Shown here in pieces: positions 1-12,580 of a stretch of DNA of 64,000 nt. Source of the stretch: Monodelphis domestica (lineage: Eukaryota; Chordata; Mammalia; Didelphimorphia; Didelphidae); assembly GCF_027887165.1 (NCBI RefSeq), contig NC_077227.1, forward strand, positions 74,900,305 through 74,964,304. The letters are read 5' to 3'. A program made the position numbers and the translations under genes. The notes beneath the pieces were generated by a model. The model was not told where the DNA came from, did no database searches, and saw only the letters and a program-made list of their open reading frames with translations. Numbering within the stretch: position 1 is the stretch's first letter; each line of letters begins with the position of its first letter.

Positions 1-3000
1 TATGATAACTTCTGGACTAACACAGCAGCAGCTGCTACACTCCTTAGATAAGGAACTGTACCAGCAGTAATTGGATCTAGTTGACAACTATGTTATCTAA
101 TTGGACAGTAACTTTGTCCTAAAGTCTGTGTCAGTACACCAGAAGCAATTCCTTTGGTCTCATTAACAAACAGTTGCAAAGGTTTAGTATAGTCTGGGAT
201 TCCAAGGGATGGTGCAGGTAAAATCACTTCCTTAAGCTTACTTAAGGCTAGCAGATGTTCAGGTTTGAGTTTCAGAGATTTATTCCTGGTTAGATCTGTT
301 AAACATTTAGTAATTTCACTATACCCAGGTATCCATTGTCTACAGAAACCAATTGTTCCAAGAACAACTCTGAATTGCTTCTTGGTCTTAGGTGCACTCA
401 GTTTCTGGATATCAGCTATTATTTTCTGAGTGATACTTCTAGAACCCTCTGACAACACAAATCCAAGATATTCAACATGAGACAAAACCCACTATAAATT
501 TGCCTTAGAGATTTTATGCCCATGTTTGTATAATTCAATCAAAAGAATCTTTCTATCCCTTAAACACACTTTAGCAGATGGAGATGCTAAGAGGATATCA
601 TCAACAAAATGTACTATTTTACTCTCTTTGAATGTTATTGTTTTAAGGTCTCCATTCAAAATTTGTGAGAATTGGCTTGTGCTATTGCAGAATCCCTGTG
701 GAAGATGAGTCCATGTCCACTATGTTTTCTTCCATGTAAAAGCAAAGATCTTTTGAGAATTCTTGTGGATTGGTATTGAGAAAAATGCTGAGTATAAATC
801 TACCACAGTGAAATATCTTGCTTGGCTTGGGATGGAAGAGATTATAGCAGCTGGGCATGGTACTATAGGATGTGTCTTTATTACATGACTGTTTACAGCT
901 CTCAAATCCTGGATGAATATATAGACGATTTTGCCATTTTGATCTAGCTTTGGATTTTTTATTGGAAATATAGGTGTATTATACTCTGAGAAGCATGGTA
1001 TTTTGATCCCTTGTTGAATTAGGGATTCAATGATAGGTCTGATACCATCTATTGCTTCTTTACTCAAGGGATATTGAGGTACACAAGGAAATGGTCTGTC
1101 CTTGGTTCTCACTCTTACTGGAGTAGCTGATTTCAATAGACCTATATCTGTGGAAGACTTTGACCATAAATATTCAGGGATATCCTCAGGAATAGGATAG
1201 GTTAAATCCAACTCATTCTCTATACTGACTGAATCTAAGAACAACAATAGAAAAGCTTTCAGAGATTTTTCTGGGGGTTGTAATGATATATCCCTAGTGT
1301 CAGTACATTGAATTGTTGCTCACAATTTGCACAGCAAATCCCTGCCAAGAAGATTCATGGGACAGTCTGGCATACAAAGAAATACATGCTCCAAAGACGA
1401 AGAACATAAAGTTATTATTTTAGGTTGTAATTTTGCTACTCTCTCTGGTTTTCCAGTAGCTCCAATCACTTCCATAGTACCAACAGATTTACAATCTTTA
1501 GGAAGATTGCAAAACTGATTTACTGGCTCCAGTATCTACCAAATGATCATATATCTGATCCCCTATAGTTACAGAAACATAAGGTTCAGTACTGTTTGGA
1601 GGTTGGAAGGTTTCAAGAACTGGTGCAAGCACAGTAACATCAGTACAAAGCTCAGTCATTTCCTGTCCATCCAAGCTTACATTGAATTACATGACTTTCC
1701 CAGGATTTTGCATCATCAGCTTTTATATTACTCTCATTGGTCCTTATATTCTCTACCTTGGTATTGTTCTCATTTACAATTTCATTATTATTATTCAGTT
1801 TATATTCTTTAGTAATTTACATTATTTTACCTTCATTAGGATTTTCTATAAATTTATATTATAATGTTCTTTCTCTGTACAATTATTTACACTAATTATA
1901 TTATCTTTTGGATTAATTAATCCATTTGTATCATCATGTACCTTATTTTCATTACACTTATTTTCATTTATCCTCAACTTATTTTCATTTATACCATACT
2001 CATTTCCTGATACATATGGACTTAGGGTAAACCTTCATAATCTACAAGCTCCCTTACTCTGGTCACTTTTTACTACCTGGTTGTATTTCAGTCTATTTCC
2101 TGAATTCACCTAAGATTGCATTGTTGCAAGATCTGATGCTTGTTGGCCCTAGCAGCAGGCATTTTGGCATTGATTAAAACCTCTATTCTGATTGTTATTA
2201 TTGTTATACCCTCTATTATTGTTCTAGTTGTTATTATTGTCTTGTCTATTGTATTCTCCATTTCTATTTAATTGTCTTCTGAGTTGGTTTCTGAACCTGC
2301 AATCCCTGTACAGATGTCCAATTCTGTAACAAAGGAAACATCTCCTAGGATCTGATCTTCTTTCATTAGGCCTATAGTTATCGTTGTTATTTCTAGGCTG
2401 CACAAATCTCAAAGCAGCTACTGCTTTTACCTCCTTAATCTCACTTTCCTTTGCTTTTAATTCAACTTCTCTCAATTTTCTTTTCAAATCCTCTACTACA
2501 TTATCTATTTCATCATATTTGTCCTCATTATCAATATGCAAATACATTGCTTTTCTTCTCAATTCCTCTAGTCCCATCTCCTCCCAATCAGGGCAATTAT
2601 TTCTGAAAAACAAGTTGATTTTAGGAATCACATTTTCACAAAAATTCTCTTAATATGATTAACAGTTCCTTCCTCTAAAACATCTAGGCCTAAAAAGATT
2701 TCAGTTGCATTCATGATTCATTCCAAAAAGTTTGTAGGTGTTTCATTAATTTTTTGTTTGATATTTTCAAATTTAGACCAGGCATTTGATTTTTTTGTGT
2801 ACCTCTTCATGACACCCATGATTGACTTTCTGGCCTCTTTTATCTGTTCATAATCATCTGTATTATTCATATCAAAATTTTGAAAAATTTCTGGACATAA
2901 TGGATCATTTCTCATCTCGTCAATAAACTTATTTCTCTCACGTTTCATCAACAATTCTTTCACCAATAAATTAAAATCACTATGATCTGGGTTAAAAATG

Positions 3001-3393
3001 TCTATTGCTCTTTGAAATTCACTTAATGGAAACAATAATGCCTGATTTTTATTGCATTCTGCCTCTTCCTGTTGTAATCTAGATAAATTCTTACTTTTGC
3101 CATCATTATCCTTTACATCATTCCCCAACTCATTTGTTAGAATCATTCCTTCTTTCATGCATGTCTCCATAGCCTCTATCTTTTCCTTCATAATCATAAT
3201 CATTAGCTTCATCTCAGCAGCCTTAGTAAAGCACAATACAACAGCTTTTACTGTATATCCAACACCAAAAAACACGAATTTACATTTATATAATATGAAT
3301 AAGCATAAACAAATCAAACATACATGTGCTATGACTGATCATATAGTTATTTCCATAAATGCCTCCATCCACTCATATTCAAGAAGCATATAA
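1..3393 (-). mobile_element. Class I endogenous retrovirus fossil (gag-pro-pol), cut by the window edge
   Basis: Read on the - strand, the order is retroviral. First come gag-like DNA (about 3320-2720) and a nucleocapsid part with one CCHC zinc knuckle of spacing C-X2-C-X4-H-X4-C (about 2340-2280). Then comes a protease part with LVDTGAS (about 1550-1510). Then reverse transcriptase follows, with QYPLSKEAIDGI, DLRAVNSHV and FTVVDLYSAFF (1247-720) and the connection GTIGFCRQWIPGYSE with GVLTQTLG (485-93). The wording is closest to gammaretroviruses (class I). RNase H and beyond would lie left of base 1. It is broken in many places and clearly old. Age was not measured. Confidence 0.85.
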
Positions 3394-3420
3394 CACCATT
3401 GGGGAAACAGGGTAAAAAAT

Positions 3421-3592
3421 TGTATATACTGTGTATTGGTTCCAAGGCAGAAGAGTGGTAAGGGCTAGGCAATAGGAGTTAAATGACTTGCCCAGGGTCA
3501 CACAACTGGGAAGTGTCTGAGGCCAAATTTGAACCTAGGACCTCCTGTCTCTAGGCCTGGCTCTCAGTCCACTGAGCTACCCAGCTGCCCCT
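3421..3592 (-). mobile_element. tRNA-derived CORE-type SINE
   Basis: Reverse copy of the window's main SINE: GGGCAGCTGGGTAGCTCAGT at its 5' end, B-box GGTTCAAAT, MIR-like core GTGACCCTGGGCAAGTCA, and the tail about TACACAGTAT. Pol III A and B boxes are recognisable. Confidence 0.9.
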
Positions 3593-4960
3593 ACCTTTGA
3601 GCCTTTTAAAGTTTAAATACCCCTCAGACCTCAGCCAGAGTCACAGAATTCCATGGCTACCCTCCTGGAAGGTACCAACAGCTGGGAGTGAGAATGGAAT
3701 CTTCCAGACAGCCTGTTTACTCCTTTACTCTCTAACAGATTTTCCCAGGTTTACCTAGCTGGCTCAGCCAAAACTGTAATTTGGAAAGGTTTTAGGGAAG
3801 AGTAACAGAAGGGATAACACTAACAAAATATATTAAAAAGGGTTTATTTAATTAAACAAGGATAAGGGAATTGAAAGGGGATTAGGGAAGTACCTATTAC
3901 TATTAACCCAGGTATTAAATCTAAATAAACCTTAACTCAACTAACTAAACTACAAGGAGTTAGTAATGAATGTCCACAGGTCCAGATTCTCACAAACTCC
4001 AGAGCTCTTGATTGGGTCAAACAGCAGGATCAAGATGTAGGGTCCTCACAAGGTCCAAAAAGGGAGAAGATTCTCACCATTCACAATTGTCCACCAATGT
4101 GAAGGGGAACACTCACTCAATCTTATTTGATACTCCGAAGTCCTTGGCAGCTCCTCAATTGATTTCTTCAGGGAGACCACTAGGCACACCTTCCAGTCTG
4201 CCACCCAGCTTGAGAGAGACTTTCCAACTGACTTAGAATCCTGACCTAGCCAAGCTCTGTGGAATCTTGATTTTGCACCATTCCAGGCTGCCAGCCTGCA
4301 TTGCTATGCCCTTCTAGAAATCCTTTCCTACGGTACCCAGCAGAGACATAAAATACTCTCTGCTAAGTTGAATAATTAGACACCCTTCCAGGCTTGGCAG
4401 AGATAGGGGACTGGAGCCATTATTACTTTTACCTGGGACTTGTAAGGCTTTGTTGTAGTAGGCACTGGACCACACACAATCCCCTAAGCCAAGGAGAAAG
4501 CAGATGATTTTTTTCAACTGCTTAATTCTCAATCCTGCTCCATGGCAATTGGAACACAAACCTTTGAAACATAGTATGACAGGATCCATAATAGTTCTTG
4601 ACTTCTGGTTGGCAAACTGATTCTACTGGCCCTCTTTTTCCATCTTAGGGCAACTTAAATTGATATTTATTTAGGATATGAGATTTTGGCTCCATTTAAA
4701 ACCATAACCACAGCAGGGCTCATCAAAACTCTTTTAGCATCAATCCTTCTTCCTTATGGAAAAAAGTACTTTTACAAGGTCCATTTTGTGGGAAAGTAGA
4801 GGCAAAGATTCAGAACAATGGAGGGGTGGAGGTGAGCATGGACCAATAGTCTCTGTAGAGCTCTCAGTAACTGAATATCCTAGCACTTGATTACTATCTA
4901 ATTGGCTTAGGTTATGGACACCCCAGAATCCAGAGTATCACAGAAACTTAAGGATCAGGT
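3593..4960 (-). mobile_element. LTR-like DNA behind the ERV fossil
   Basis: This non-coding stretch directly behind the gag end has an AATAAA on the - strand (3847-3842) and the feel of marsupial LTRs I have seen. It may be the 5' LTR of the element at 1-3393, with a SINE at 3421-3592 between them. TG/CA ends, primer site and target duplication were not found, so the boundaries are rough. Confidence 0.4.
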
Positions 4961-5305
4961 TTGTGGGCCCCCATGTATCATGGCTCTTAACAGGACACCC
5001 ATGTTATTGTGAAGCAGGTTCAAGATTGTACTCTCACTGCCATTATATTCACTGAATTTTCTATTTCCTATACTACCCCCAGTCAGCAGATATTATTGAA
5101 TACTGGAAGGGATTTTTGACAGAGCAGGGCTGTCAATATAACCCTGATTTGGGCGGGGGTGGTGGTGGTGGCTATCATACTTCCTGCTGTGTCTGCGATG
5201 AGCTTATCTTAGGAAGAAGGAGGAGGGCTCTTTGTTCCAGTGGTTGTAGGATATGGCCTCTAAAAAAAAGCATAGCTCATAAAGATGGACCACTTTTAGA
5301 TATTA

Positions 5306-5563
5306 GGAGCAGTTAGGTAGTACAGTGGATAGAACTGTGGGTCTGGAGTCAGGAAGCCTCATCTTCCAGAATTCAAATCTGACCTCACATATTTCCTAGA
5401 TGTGTGACCCTGGGCAAGTCACTTAACCTTGTTTGCCTCAGTTTCTTTGTCTGTAAAACGAGCTGGAGAAAGAAATGGCAAATCACTCTGGTATCTTTGC
5501 CAAGAAAACCTCAAATGAGGACACAAAGAGGTGGACATGACTGAAAAACAGCTGAACAGCAAC
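5306..5563 (+). mobile_element. SINE with RTE-type 3' end
   Basis: A tRNA/CORE-type head (TAGTACAGTGGATAGA, GTGTGACCCTGGGCAAGTCA) is followed by a tail, GAAATGGCAAATCACT...TTTGCCAAGAAAACC...GACATGACTGAA. This tail resembles RTE/BovB 3' ends. Such tails let RTE machinery copy the SINE. Confidence 0.85.
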
Positions 5564-6010
5564 TTTTAGATACTGATTAGGCAGAGGATCTGTCCTTTCT
5601 AGCAATTCCATATGATGACCCCTATGCAGAATTACATGGCCCTTGAGGTTTTGCAACCCTACCCCCCTCCCCAGCAGAAGGTCCTATTCATTCAAAGGAA
5701 TCATTTAAATTCCCTCTAACTGGCAGGGTTCTTCCTCTCCACCCTCTGGGGCTGGTTCAAACAACTTTTTCCTAGAAAAGGCTTGGAAAGAAGAAGTAGA
5801 ATTGTTGGAAGTTGCTTTCTCATGTCATGGAGGAGAAGAATTCATAGTGTGTGTTCACACCTGGGACAAAGGTGAGTTGGGGGCAATTGAGCTCCCGGAT
5901 GAGAGTGAGGGGGCATCTTCACCCAACCACTAAGAGGCCAACCTTAAAAAGGTCAAGGATTTGATATCATTCCTGATGGAGCTCCTCTAGAGGGGCAGAT
6001 TTTGTCTGCT
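5564..6010. other. Intergenic, nothing recognised
   Basis: No coding, RNA or repeat signature that I can name. Confidence 0.5.
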
Positions 6011-6014
6011 GGGT

Positions 6015-6500
6015 CAAGGAACACCAAACTAGTCAGTCAACAAACATTTAATAAGCACCTGATATGTGCCAAGCAATTGTGTTAATGGGCAACACTACAT
6101 GCAAACAACTATATATTGCAAATAATTTCAGGGGGAAAATGCTAAGATTAAAGACTTGGAAAGTCCTTAATTCCTACCTTCTTTTAGAAGGTGAAACTTG
6201 AGCTTAAACTTGAAGGAAGTCCCAAAAACCATGAATCAGAGATGAAGAAGAAGAAACAGTGTTTCAGACATAAAGGAACAAATGAAAATGGCAGGAGTTG
6301 GGAGGGGGAAGGTCTTGTTTGAAGAACAGAAAGAAGCTAGTTTTCTTTGGATCTCTCCTAAGGAGACTAAGATGGAAGAAGACTGGATAGGTAGGAAGGG
6401 GCTGGGTTATTTAGAGCTTTAAATGCCAAACAGAAGGGTTTACATGTGATCCGGGAGGTCATAGGGATAATAAATGGATGAAAGTAAAGGGTGAATCTCA
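6015..6500 (+). repeat. Old dispersed repeat, unnamed (copy 1)
   Basis: Contains ATTTAATAAGCACCTGATAT, CATGCAAACAACTATATA, ACTTGAAGGAAGTC and GAGCTTTAAATGCCAAACAG in fixed order. The same order recurs near 12.4, 15.6, 22.0 and 57.3 kb. I do not recognise the family with certainty. Confidence 0.6.
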
Positions 6501-6648
6501 GTATCAACTTAGCTGTAGGGAGAGGCCTATGACCCATTAGCTACTTTGCTACAGACCCAGGATGGGGCTTGGGAGATGCTGTGGCCCTGATATTCCTCCT
6601 GTAGCTTTTGTTGAATTTGCTGTTTGATTTCAGGAAGCCTATTGCCTG

Positions 6649-6970
6649 TGTAAAAATAGACTTGAATCCAGGACTTCAATCCCCAGAAGTCCTTGCTCCA
6701 CTTCCCCAGAATGCTTTGTAATCTCACTGAATTCTCACCTGGGCCAAGAGCAAAATCATTATTTAAAGGGTCTCCGCCCACGGCGGGGTCTCTTCTCTTC
6801 TTGGCTTCACTGGCAAACAGATGCGTCTCATGATGTGAGTGAAATTTGGGTGGGCCTCATGGCCCACCTAGCACGTGCTTCTCTTGCTTATATTTTCTTT
6901 AAACCTTGACCTTTAATAAACCTCATAAAAATAATACTCCTTGCAGAGAGAAACTAATTTCTACCTGCTT
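6649..6970 (+). mobile_element. Solo LTR, family B (copy 1)
   Basis: Begins TGTAAAAATAGACTTGAATC. It holds CCCCAGAAGTCC, a TATTTAAAG box and CTTTAATAAACCTCATAAAA (poly(A) signal), then GAGAAACTAATTT. It matches the copy at 45414-45745. The 3' edge is approximate and no clean target duplication was read. Confidence 0.7.
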
Positions 6971-6989
6971 CAGCTTCCCCAAAATTTTA

Positions 6990-7440
6990 ATCAAAACACC
7001 TGTACTTGGCTCTCTTCCTACCTGTCTGATGGCTCCTCCTTAAACTCCTTTGTTGTTCCTCATGCCCCCTAACAATACCCTGAAGTTCACAAGGCTCTGA
7101 ACTGAGTCCTATTCTCTTCTCTCTCTCTAATCTCTCTTAATGATGACATCAGCTCCCATGGATTTAATTATCACCTCCGAAGAGGCCTCGTAGATCTATA
7201 TGTCTAAACTTAGTTTTTTCCTGATCTCCACTTCCATTAGGCCAGCTGCCTAATAGGCAGTTCAAATTGTTCCCATAAATATTTCAAACTCAGATTTGCC
7301 AAAACAAAACTCATCTCTCTCTTCCCCCAGATCTATTCCTCTTCTGAACTTCACTTTGTTTGTTGAAGGCACCCTAATAACCTTCCATGTTTACAACCTC
7401 ACCCTACATAGCTCATTTCACATATCCAATTAGTTGTGTC
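6990..7440 (+). mobile_element. L2 LINE fragment (reverse transcriptase region)
   Basis: GATGACATCAGCTCCCATGG followed by TTTAATTATCACC is the L2 stretch read as DDISSHGFNYHL, just before the YADD box. The downstream text CAAACTCAGATTTGCCAAAA fits the L2 consensus order. Old and internally deleted. Confidence 0.65.
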
Positions 7441-7617
7441 ATAATAATAATAATGAAGTTGAGGGGTTAAGTCTTTCAGTATAGTAAGAGAAAAAGAGTG
7501 GAGACACCCCTTCTCAAAATGGGGTTCAGGGGAGAGACAGCAGATGTAATGGGTTGGCTCAGAGAGAGGAGAGGGGGTTTGAAGATGCCAGCCACTGGGC
7601 TAAGATCTTTATAATTA

Positions 7618-7795
7618 TTATTGACTCTTATCCCCACAATAATCCTGGGAGGTAGGAATATCTCCAATTTACAAATTAGGAAACTGAGGCAAACAGAGGT
7701 TAAGTGACTTGCTCAAGGTCACACAGCTAGTAAGTAGCTGAATCAGGATTTGAACTCAAGGCTTTTTGACTACATGCTAGGCACTATATGCATCC
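7618..7795 (-). mobile_element. MIR SINE
   Basis: GGAAACTGAGGCAAACAGAG, then GTGACTTGCTCAAGGTCACA and GGATTTGAACTCAAG: the reverse of the MIR core and head. Confidence 0.85.
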
Positions 7796-8564
7796 ATTGC
7801 ATCAATATTGTTATTTATACTTGGCACAGCATTTCTAGCATTTGTCTCCTTCTGTTCACTCATATAGGCTGTAATGACTGTAATTTTCAAGAGGCAATAT
7901 TTCATAATTATATTAATTGACCACTTAAGACATCCTAACTGGCCACAATCCAAACATGTGCCCAAGAGAGCCAAAGAGGCCAAATTACTCTTATGCAATT
8001 CTTTATCAACCCCTTGTGATCTCACCACTCAGTGTTTCTCTTTGACATTCTAGGACATCTTTAATTGGTAAATAGCCACTGAGGAGGTTGACTTTGAGAC
8101 CTCAACTCCTCTCTTATTACTTCATCACAGAAAGAGGCAGTCACCTTCCATAGAAGAAGGATGCTAACATACCCTTTCCTCCCTGCTACAAGGCTGGGCC
8201 AGTTCAACATGGCTGCAGACCCTTAATCTTTCACATGGGTCAGGGGGTTCACCATGGCTGGCCAGTCTTTCCTGCCCTTAATCCTTTTATCCTTTTAACA
8301 GTAAAAACAAAAACAACAACAACAAAAAAAAAAAAACCAAAAGGAAGGATCCAACTCAGTTTCATAGTTTTGGGGAGAAACTGTTTCATCCTGACTTTAG
8401 AATCAGACTATTCTTGGGAGGGGGGAGACTAACTGGAAAATTATTTCACAAAAAAGTTTCCTATTAAATATTAGATTTCCACAAGGCAAATTCCTACTTT
8501 AGGCCTTTATCACCTTTTGCTGAGACTATGTAATAGCTTCTTGTTCTCTCTTTAAAAAAAAAAA

Positions 8565-8726
8565 ACACCTTTGCTCCCATTTTAGAATCAATAAAGGGCT
8601 AGACAACGAGGGTTAAGTGAGTTGTTGGGGGTCACATAGCTAGGAAGTCTTTGAGGCAAGATTTAGATCCAAGACCTCCATCTGTAGACCTGACTCCTAA
8701 CCCACTGAACCTCCTAACTGCTCTCC
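8565..8726 (-). mobile_element. Old CORE-type SINE copy
   Basis: Decayed reverse copy of the main SINE (GGGTTAAGTGAGTTGTTGGG, GTCACATAGCTAGGAAGT, AACCCACTGAACC). Confidence 0.7.
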
Positions 8727-8739
8727 AAAATAGCCTCTT

Positions 8740-9150
8740 AATCGGCCTCTTTGCCTATTTTCCCTGTCCAATCCATCTTCTGTTGAGCTGTAATAGTGTT
8801 ATTCCTAAAGTAATAGTCTAAACATACCATTCCCCTTCTTAAGAAGCTTCAGTGTCTCCCTGTCCCCTCTGGTATCAAGTATAAACACCTCTGAAGAGCT
8901 TATCACATGTTAAGTTCTTAATAAATGCTTTTTCATTAATTCTACATGATATTTAAAACCCTCCACAATCTGCCCCCAACTTATCTTTCTATCATCATAA
9001 TACATCCTTCTTCTCCACGTACCCTAGCCCTACTAGCTTTCTGGCTGTTGCTCTTCACCCAGGCCTTTTAAAATCCCTTATTTCCTTCAAAATTCATCTT
9101 GGGCGCCATCTTTGATGTGAAGGGTTTCTTGATCTCCTCAGCTGCTAGTG
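8740..9150 (+). mobile_element. L2-like 3' fragment
   Basis: AAACCCTCCACAATCTGCCC, then CCTCACCACGTACCC-like text, CACCCAGGCCTTTT and CTTCAAAATTCATCTTGGGC, the typical order of L2 3' ends. Confidence 0.55.
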
Positions 9151-10005
9151 GTGTTGAGGAAAGCCTCTAATAGCTAAGGAGATCTGGGAAGTCCTCACAT
9201 AAAAGGCAATATTTGAGCTGATCTGTGAAGGAAATGAGGGTTCCTGCAGAGAAATGGAAGATGAGGAAGAGGCCATTCCAGGCAAAGGTACCAAGAAAAG
9301 AGATGAAACATTATGTGCCCAGACTCTTCTTCCCCAAGGCCAAATCCTGGGGCTGTGGGTTCTAGCAAAGGTAAATGAAGCCAAATGAAACAATTTTCTA
9401 TGAAGACTAGGAAGGCATTGAAATTTTGGCCGAGACTCAAGATTAACAATGACAAGGAATTGTGGTTAGCACCCAATTTCAAAAATCTGCTGTAACTACC
9501 CACCCTCTCATTCTAGCACCAAATGAAAGGCATTGAGTCAACCCTGGCCATACTTAATGAAAACAGTCTTTGTGAATTAGCTTTGAAGTTTCCCCTAAGG
9601 CTTCCTGTTTCCAGCTCCCAGCAATCTCTGCAAAGTTGAAGGAAAACTGGAACTATTAACAGATGAAGTTTATATTTTCTACAACTGAGAGAAAATCACA
9701 GCATGAAAAACAAAAACATTTTTAAGGGGAAGGAGAAGAAAGAGGGGAAGGTAAGGTTGCAAGATGTAGCCCCTAATAAGGAAGTCCAAGATTTTAAACC
9801 TAGTTATTGCTGCAGGTCATTAATAATTCAATAACACTGATGATTCACAAGAAAGGCCACTTTCAATTAACCTTAAGAATCAGCTCTAGTCTGAGGAAAT
9901 GTTTTTTCATGTCACTGGGTGGAAGAACTCTGGCTGAGAAGCCTTTAAAAAGACAGTCTCCATCAGCTTTGACCTAAACCATGCTGCTTTGGGGATGGAA
10001 AATGA
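9150..10005. other. Intergenic, nothing recognised
   Basis: Short open frames only; no family signature. The last 100 bases before 10 kb are unique-looking. Confidence 0.5.
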
Positions 10006-10007
10006 GG

Positions 10008-10200
10008 CAACAGGGTGCAGTGGGATGAGGGCTGGACTTGAAAGTGTATAGGAACCTGAGTTTGAATCCTTTCTAAGGATTCAACCTTTCTACTCCTCGG
10101 TTTCTATCAGTTATCTACAAAAGGCTCAGTTTCCTCAGTCTCTAAAATAGAGCTAGTAACTATACCTGTCTCACAGGATTGTTGGAAGACTCAGATGAGA
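10008..10200 (+). mobile_element. MIR-like SINE
   Basis: CAGTGGGATGAGGGCTGGAC, GAGTTTGAATCC, CTCAGTTTCCTCAGTC and TCACAGGATTGTTGGAAGA in MIR order. Confidence 0.7.
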
Positions 10201-10201
10201 A

Positions 10202-10205
<4 letters not shown>

Positions 10206-10251
<46 letters not shown>
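10206..10251. repeat. (TA)n microsatellite
   Basis: About 23 uninterrupted TA units directly after the MIR-like copy. Confidence 0.98.
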
Positions 10252-10254
<3 letters not shown>

Positions 10255-10922
10255 CTTTATAAGCCTTAAAGTATATGTATATACACTTTAATCAACTATT
10301 ATTAAATTATTAAATTAATGCCTGACCAAAAAAATAAAAAAAGGAACGGGTTTGGGAAAAGTCATCAAAGTTATTGACTCAAATGTTGGAGATTTTGTTG
10401 AATTTGTGCCAGTCTATACGCCCCTGCTGGAAATTTAGGTAACCCCACTATCCAGGATGAGCTGTGTAGGAGCCCACAGTAGGGGGCAGTATCAAAGGAC
10501 CCTGGATCCAATCACTGAGACTAGCACATAGAGGTAGAGTCTAGGTGTGGAAAAGATTTGCCCATGACAAAATTGTGAAAGAGATGGGAGATATTTTTGT
10601 CAGTTTCTCAATTTCTGTTCTTGAATTTCCCCTTCCCCAATGCCCGATACTTATTTCCCCTGGCTTTCACATACCAATATTTTCTTTTTATCTTCTTGGT
10701 TGCCTGCTTCCAGGTATTCCCCATTCTAATGTTCTCACTTTCTTTCCTTTAACTCTCCTCTTTTTTTCTCATCTACCACCCTGGCAAGTCCCATTATTTC
10801 ATAGGATACCAGAGTTGAAAGGGATATCATTCCAATAGGAATCCCCTCCTTAGACAGAATGTCTCTCATGAGGAGGAACCCACTGTTTCCCAGGGCAGCC
10901 ATGGTAAAATTGGGAGGGTGTA

Positions 10923-11097
10923 GGGGGCAGCTGGGTAGCTCAGTGGATTGAGAGCCAGGCCTACAGACAGGAGGTTGTAGGTTCAAATCTGGCCTCAGCC
11001 ACTTCCCAGCTGGGTGACCCTGGGCAAGTCACCCACTCTTCTGCCTTGGAGCCAATACACAGTATTGACTCCAAGACAGAAGGTAAGGGTTTAAAAA
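10923..11097 (+). mobile_element. CORE-type SINE with target duplication
   Basis: Starts GGGGCAGCTGGGTAGCTCAG and ends in an A run. It is flanked by the 17-base direct repeat AAAATTGGGAGGGTGTA at 10906-10922 and 11098-11114. The perfect duplication marks a comparatively recent insertion. Confidence 0.95.
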
Positions 11098-11114
11098 AAA
11101 ATTGGGAGGGTGTA

Positions 11115-11845
11115 AAATTGATGATGCAAGGGCCAAGTTTCACCCTTTCATTCTGCTTCCCCCTCTGATCAACCTCTCTAGCAACTCCCAAGAGCTCTTG
11201 TAAATAAGAGATTTCATCATTCCCTGAAGGATCAAATCAAAGGATTGGTGGTCACATGGATGAGTGAGCTTAAGCCAGGACAAACATCAGCCTTAAGTAG
11301 GATGCAGACAACTCTGAAGAAGGAAATAGGCTCTTGTGTAAATGGTCTAGTCAAGTTTTCCAGAGGGTTCAAATCCTTTCTGAAGGCCACTTGGGAAGTC
11401 ACAGGAGCCTGGGACAATGAGGACTCAACACACCTCCCTTAAATGAAGTAGCTACAGAATGAAGAGATCACATGAATTTTCTCATCAGTCTGATCTAGCA
11501 GCTTGAGAGGGATTCAAGTCTTGCCCCTGATTCATACTAGTTGTATGATATGGACAAGCTACTTCACTTCTCACTGACCCAGATCTTCCCTATTCTCTTC
11601 AGTAACCTCCCCCCCCCCAATCTTTCCTCTGAGATAACCTTCCATTTACCCTGTATATATATATGGTGAGACTTAAGAAATTCTGGCTGACCAACTGGTT
11701 GACTCCAGGCAATTATCCAAGACTAGAGACTAGAGAGAAGTTGCTGATGTGCACTACTAGAGGAAATTCCAACATCTTACATATATTAAATTATAGGTCC
11801 AGTCCAAGAGAGCATGAGCTCTCCTTTGACTAATAATTTTTTTAT
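11115..11845. other. Intergenic, nothing recognised
   Basis: Contains a C run at 11611-11620 and a TATATATATA stretch at about 11652. No gene or named repeat. Confidence 0.5.
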
Positions 11846-12200
11846 TACAAAAGAGAATTTTGGAGTTGGGAAGACCTACATTCAAATCTGGCCTTAGAGA
11901 CTTCTTAGTTGTGTGACTTTGGTCAAGTTGATTGCCTAATCCATGTTGCTCTTTTGTCTTAGAATTGATACTTAGAATTGAGAGCCAGGCCTAGAAACAG
12001 GAGGTCCTTGGTTCAAATCTGGTCCCAGACACTTCCTACTCTGGACAAGTCACTTAACCCTCATTGCCTTGCCCTTGCCTCTCTTCTGCCTTAGAACCAG
12101 TATTCAAGTATTGATTCTTAGATGGAAGTTAAAGGCTTATTGTTTTTTTCTTTAAAAGAATTGATACTAAGATAGAAGGTAAGGATTTTAGAGAGAGAGA
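11845..12200 (+). mobile_element. Two tandem old CORE-type SINE copies
   Basis: A first copy (about 11845-11970; TTCAAATCTGGCCTTAGAGA, GTGTGACTTTGGTCAAGT) is followed at once by a second (about 11977-12200; TGAGAGCCAGGCCTAGAAAC, GGTTCAAATCTGGTC). Each ends in its own A-rich or GA-rich tail. Confidence 0.8.
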
Positions 12201-12364
12201 GAAAAAGAAAGAATTTAACTTGGTAAAATAATTCAGAGACAATGATTTTTTCCCCACCAAGATTTCTCCTATATCGGTGTTAAAATCCTATGAAATCCTG
12301 TGATGGGTACAAACATAAAGAAACTCTGATTTAATTTTCCTTTGATGATCCAATTATAATATAT

Positions 12365-12580
12365 GGGGAACAGTGAGGAAGGCCAGTTGGGCAAGACAGA
12401 AGAGTACATGAGAGAGGTGGGGATGGGGTGGGGAAGTGCATTCAGCATGGAAAAGTTGGAGCTAGACTAGAAAGGGCTTTAAATGCCAGAGGAGCTAGTA
12501 TTTCATCCCAGAGGCAACAGAACCAATGAAGCTTCTTGAACAGAGCATAGTAAAACCTCAGTTTAGACCTTTACTTAAGC
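12365..12580 (+). repeat. Old dispersed repeat, unnamed (copy 2)
   Basis: GGGCTTTAAATGCCAGAGGA and neighbouring text match the order seen at 6.0-6.5 kb. Confidence 0.5.

Noticed and set aside
10923-11097. tRNA-like A and B boxes (TAGCTCAGTGG, GGTTCAAAT) here and in about 20 other places
   Set aside because: These are the Pol III promoters of SINEs. No tRNA cloverleaf or anticodon arm is kept, so no tRNA gene is called.
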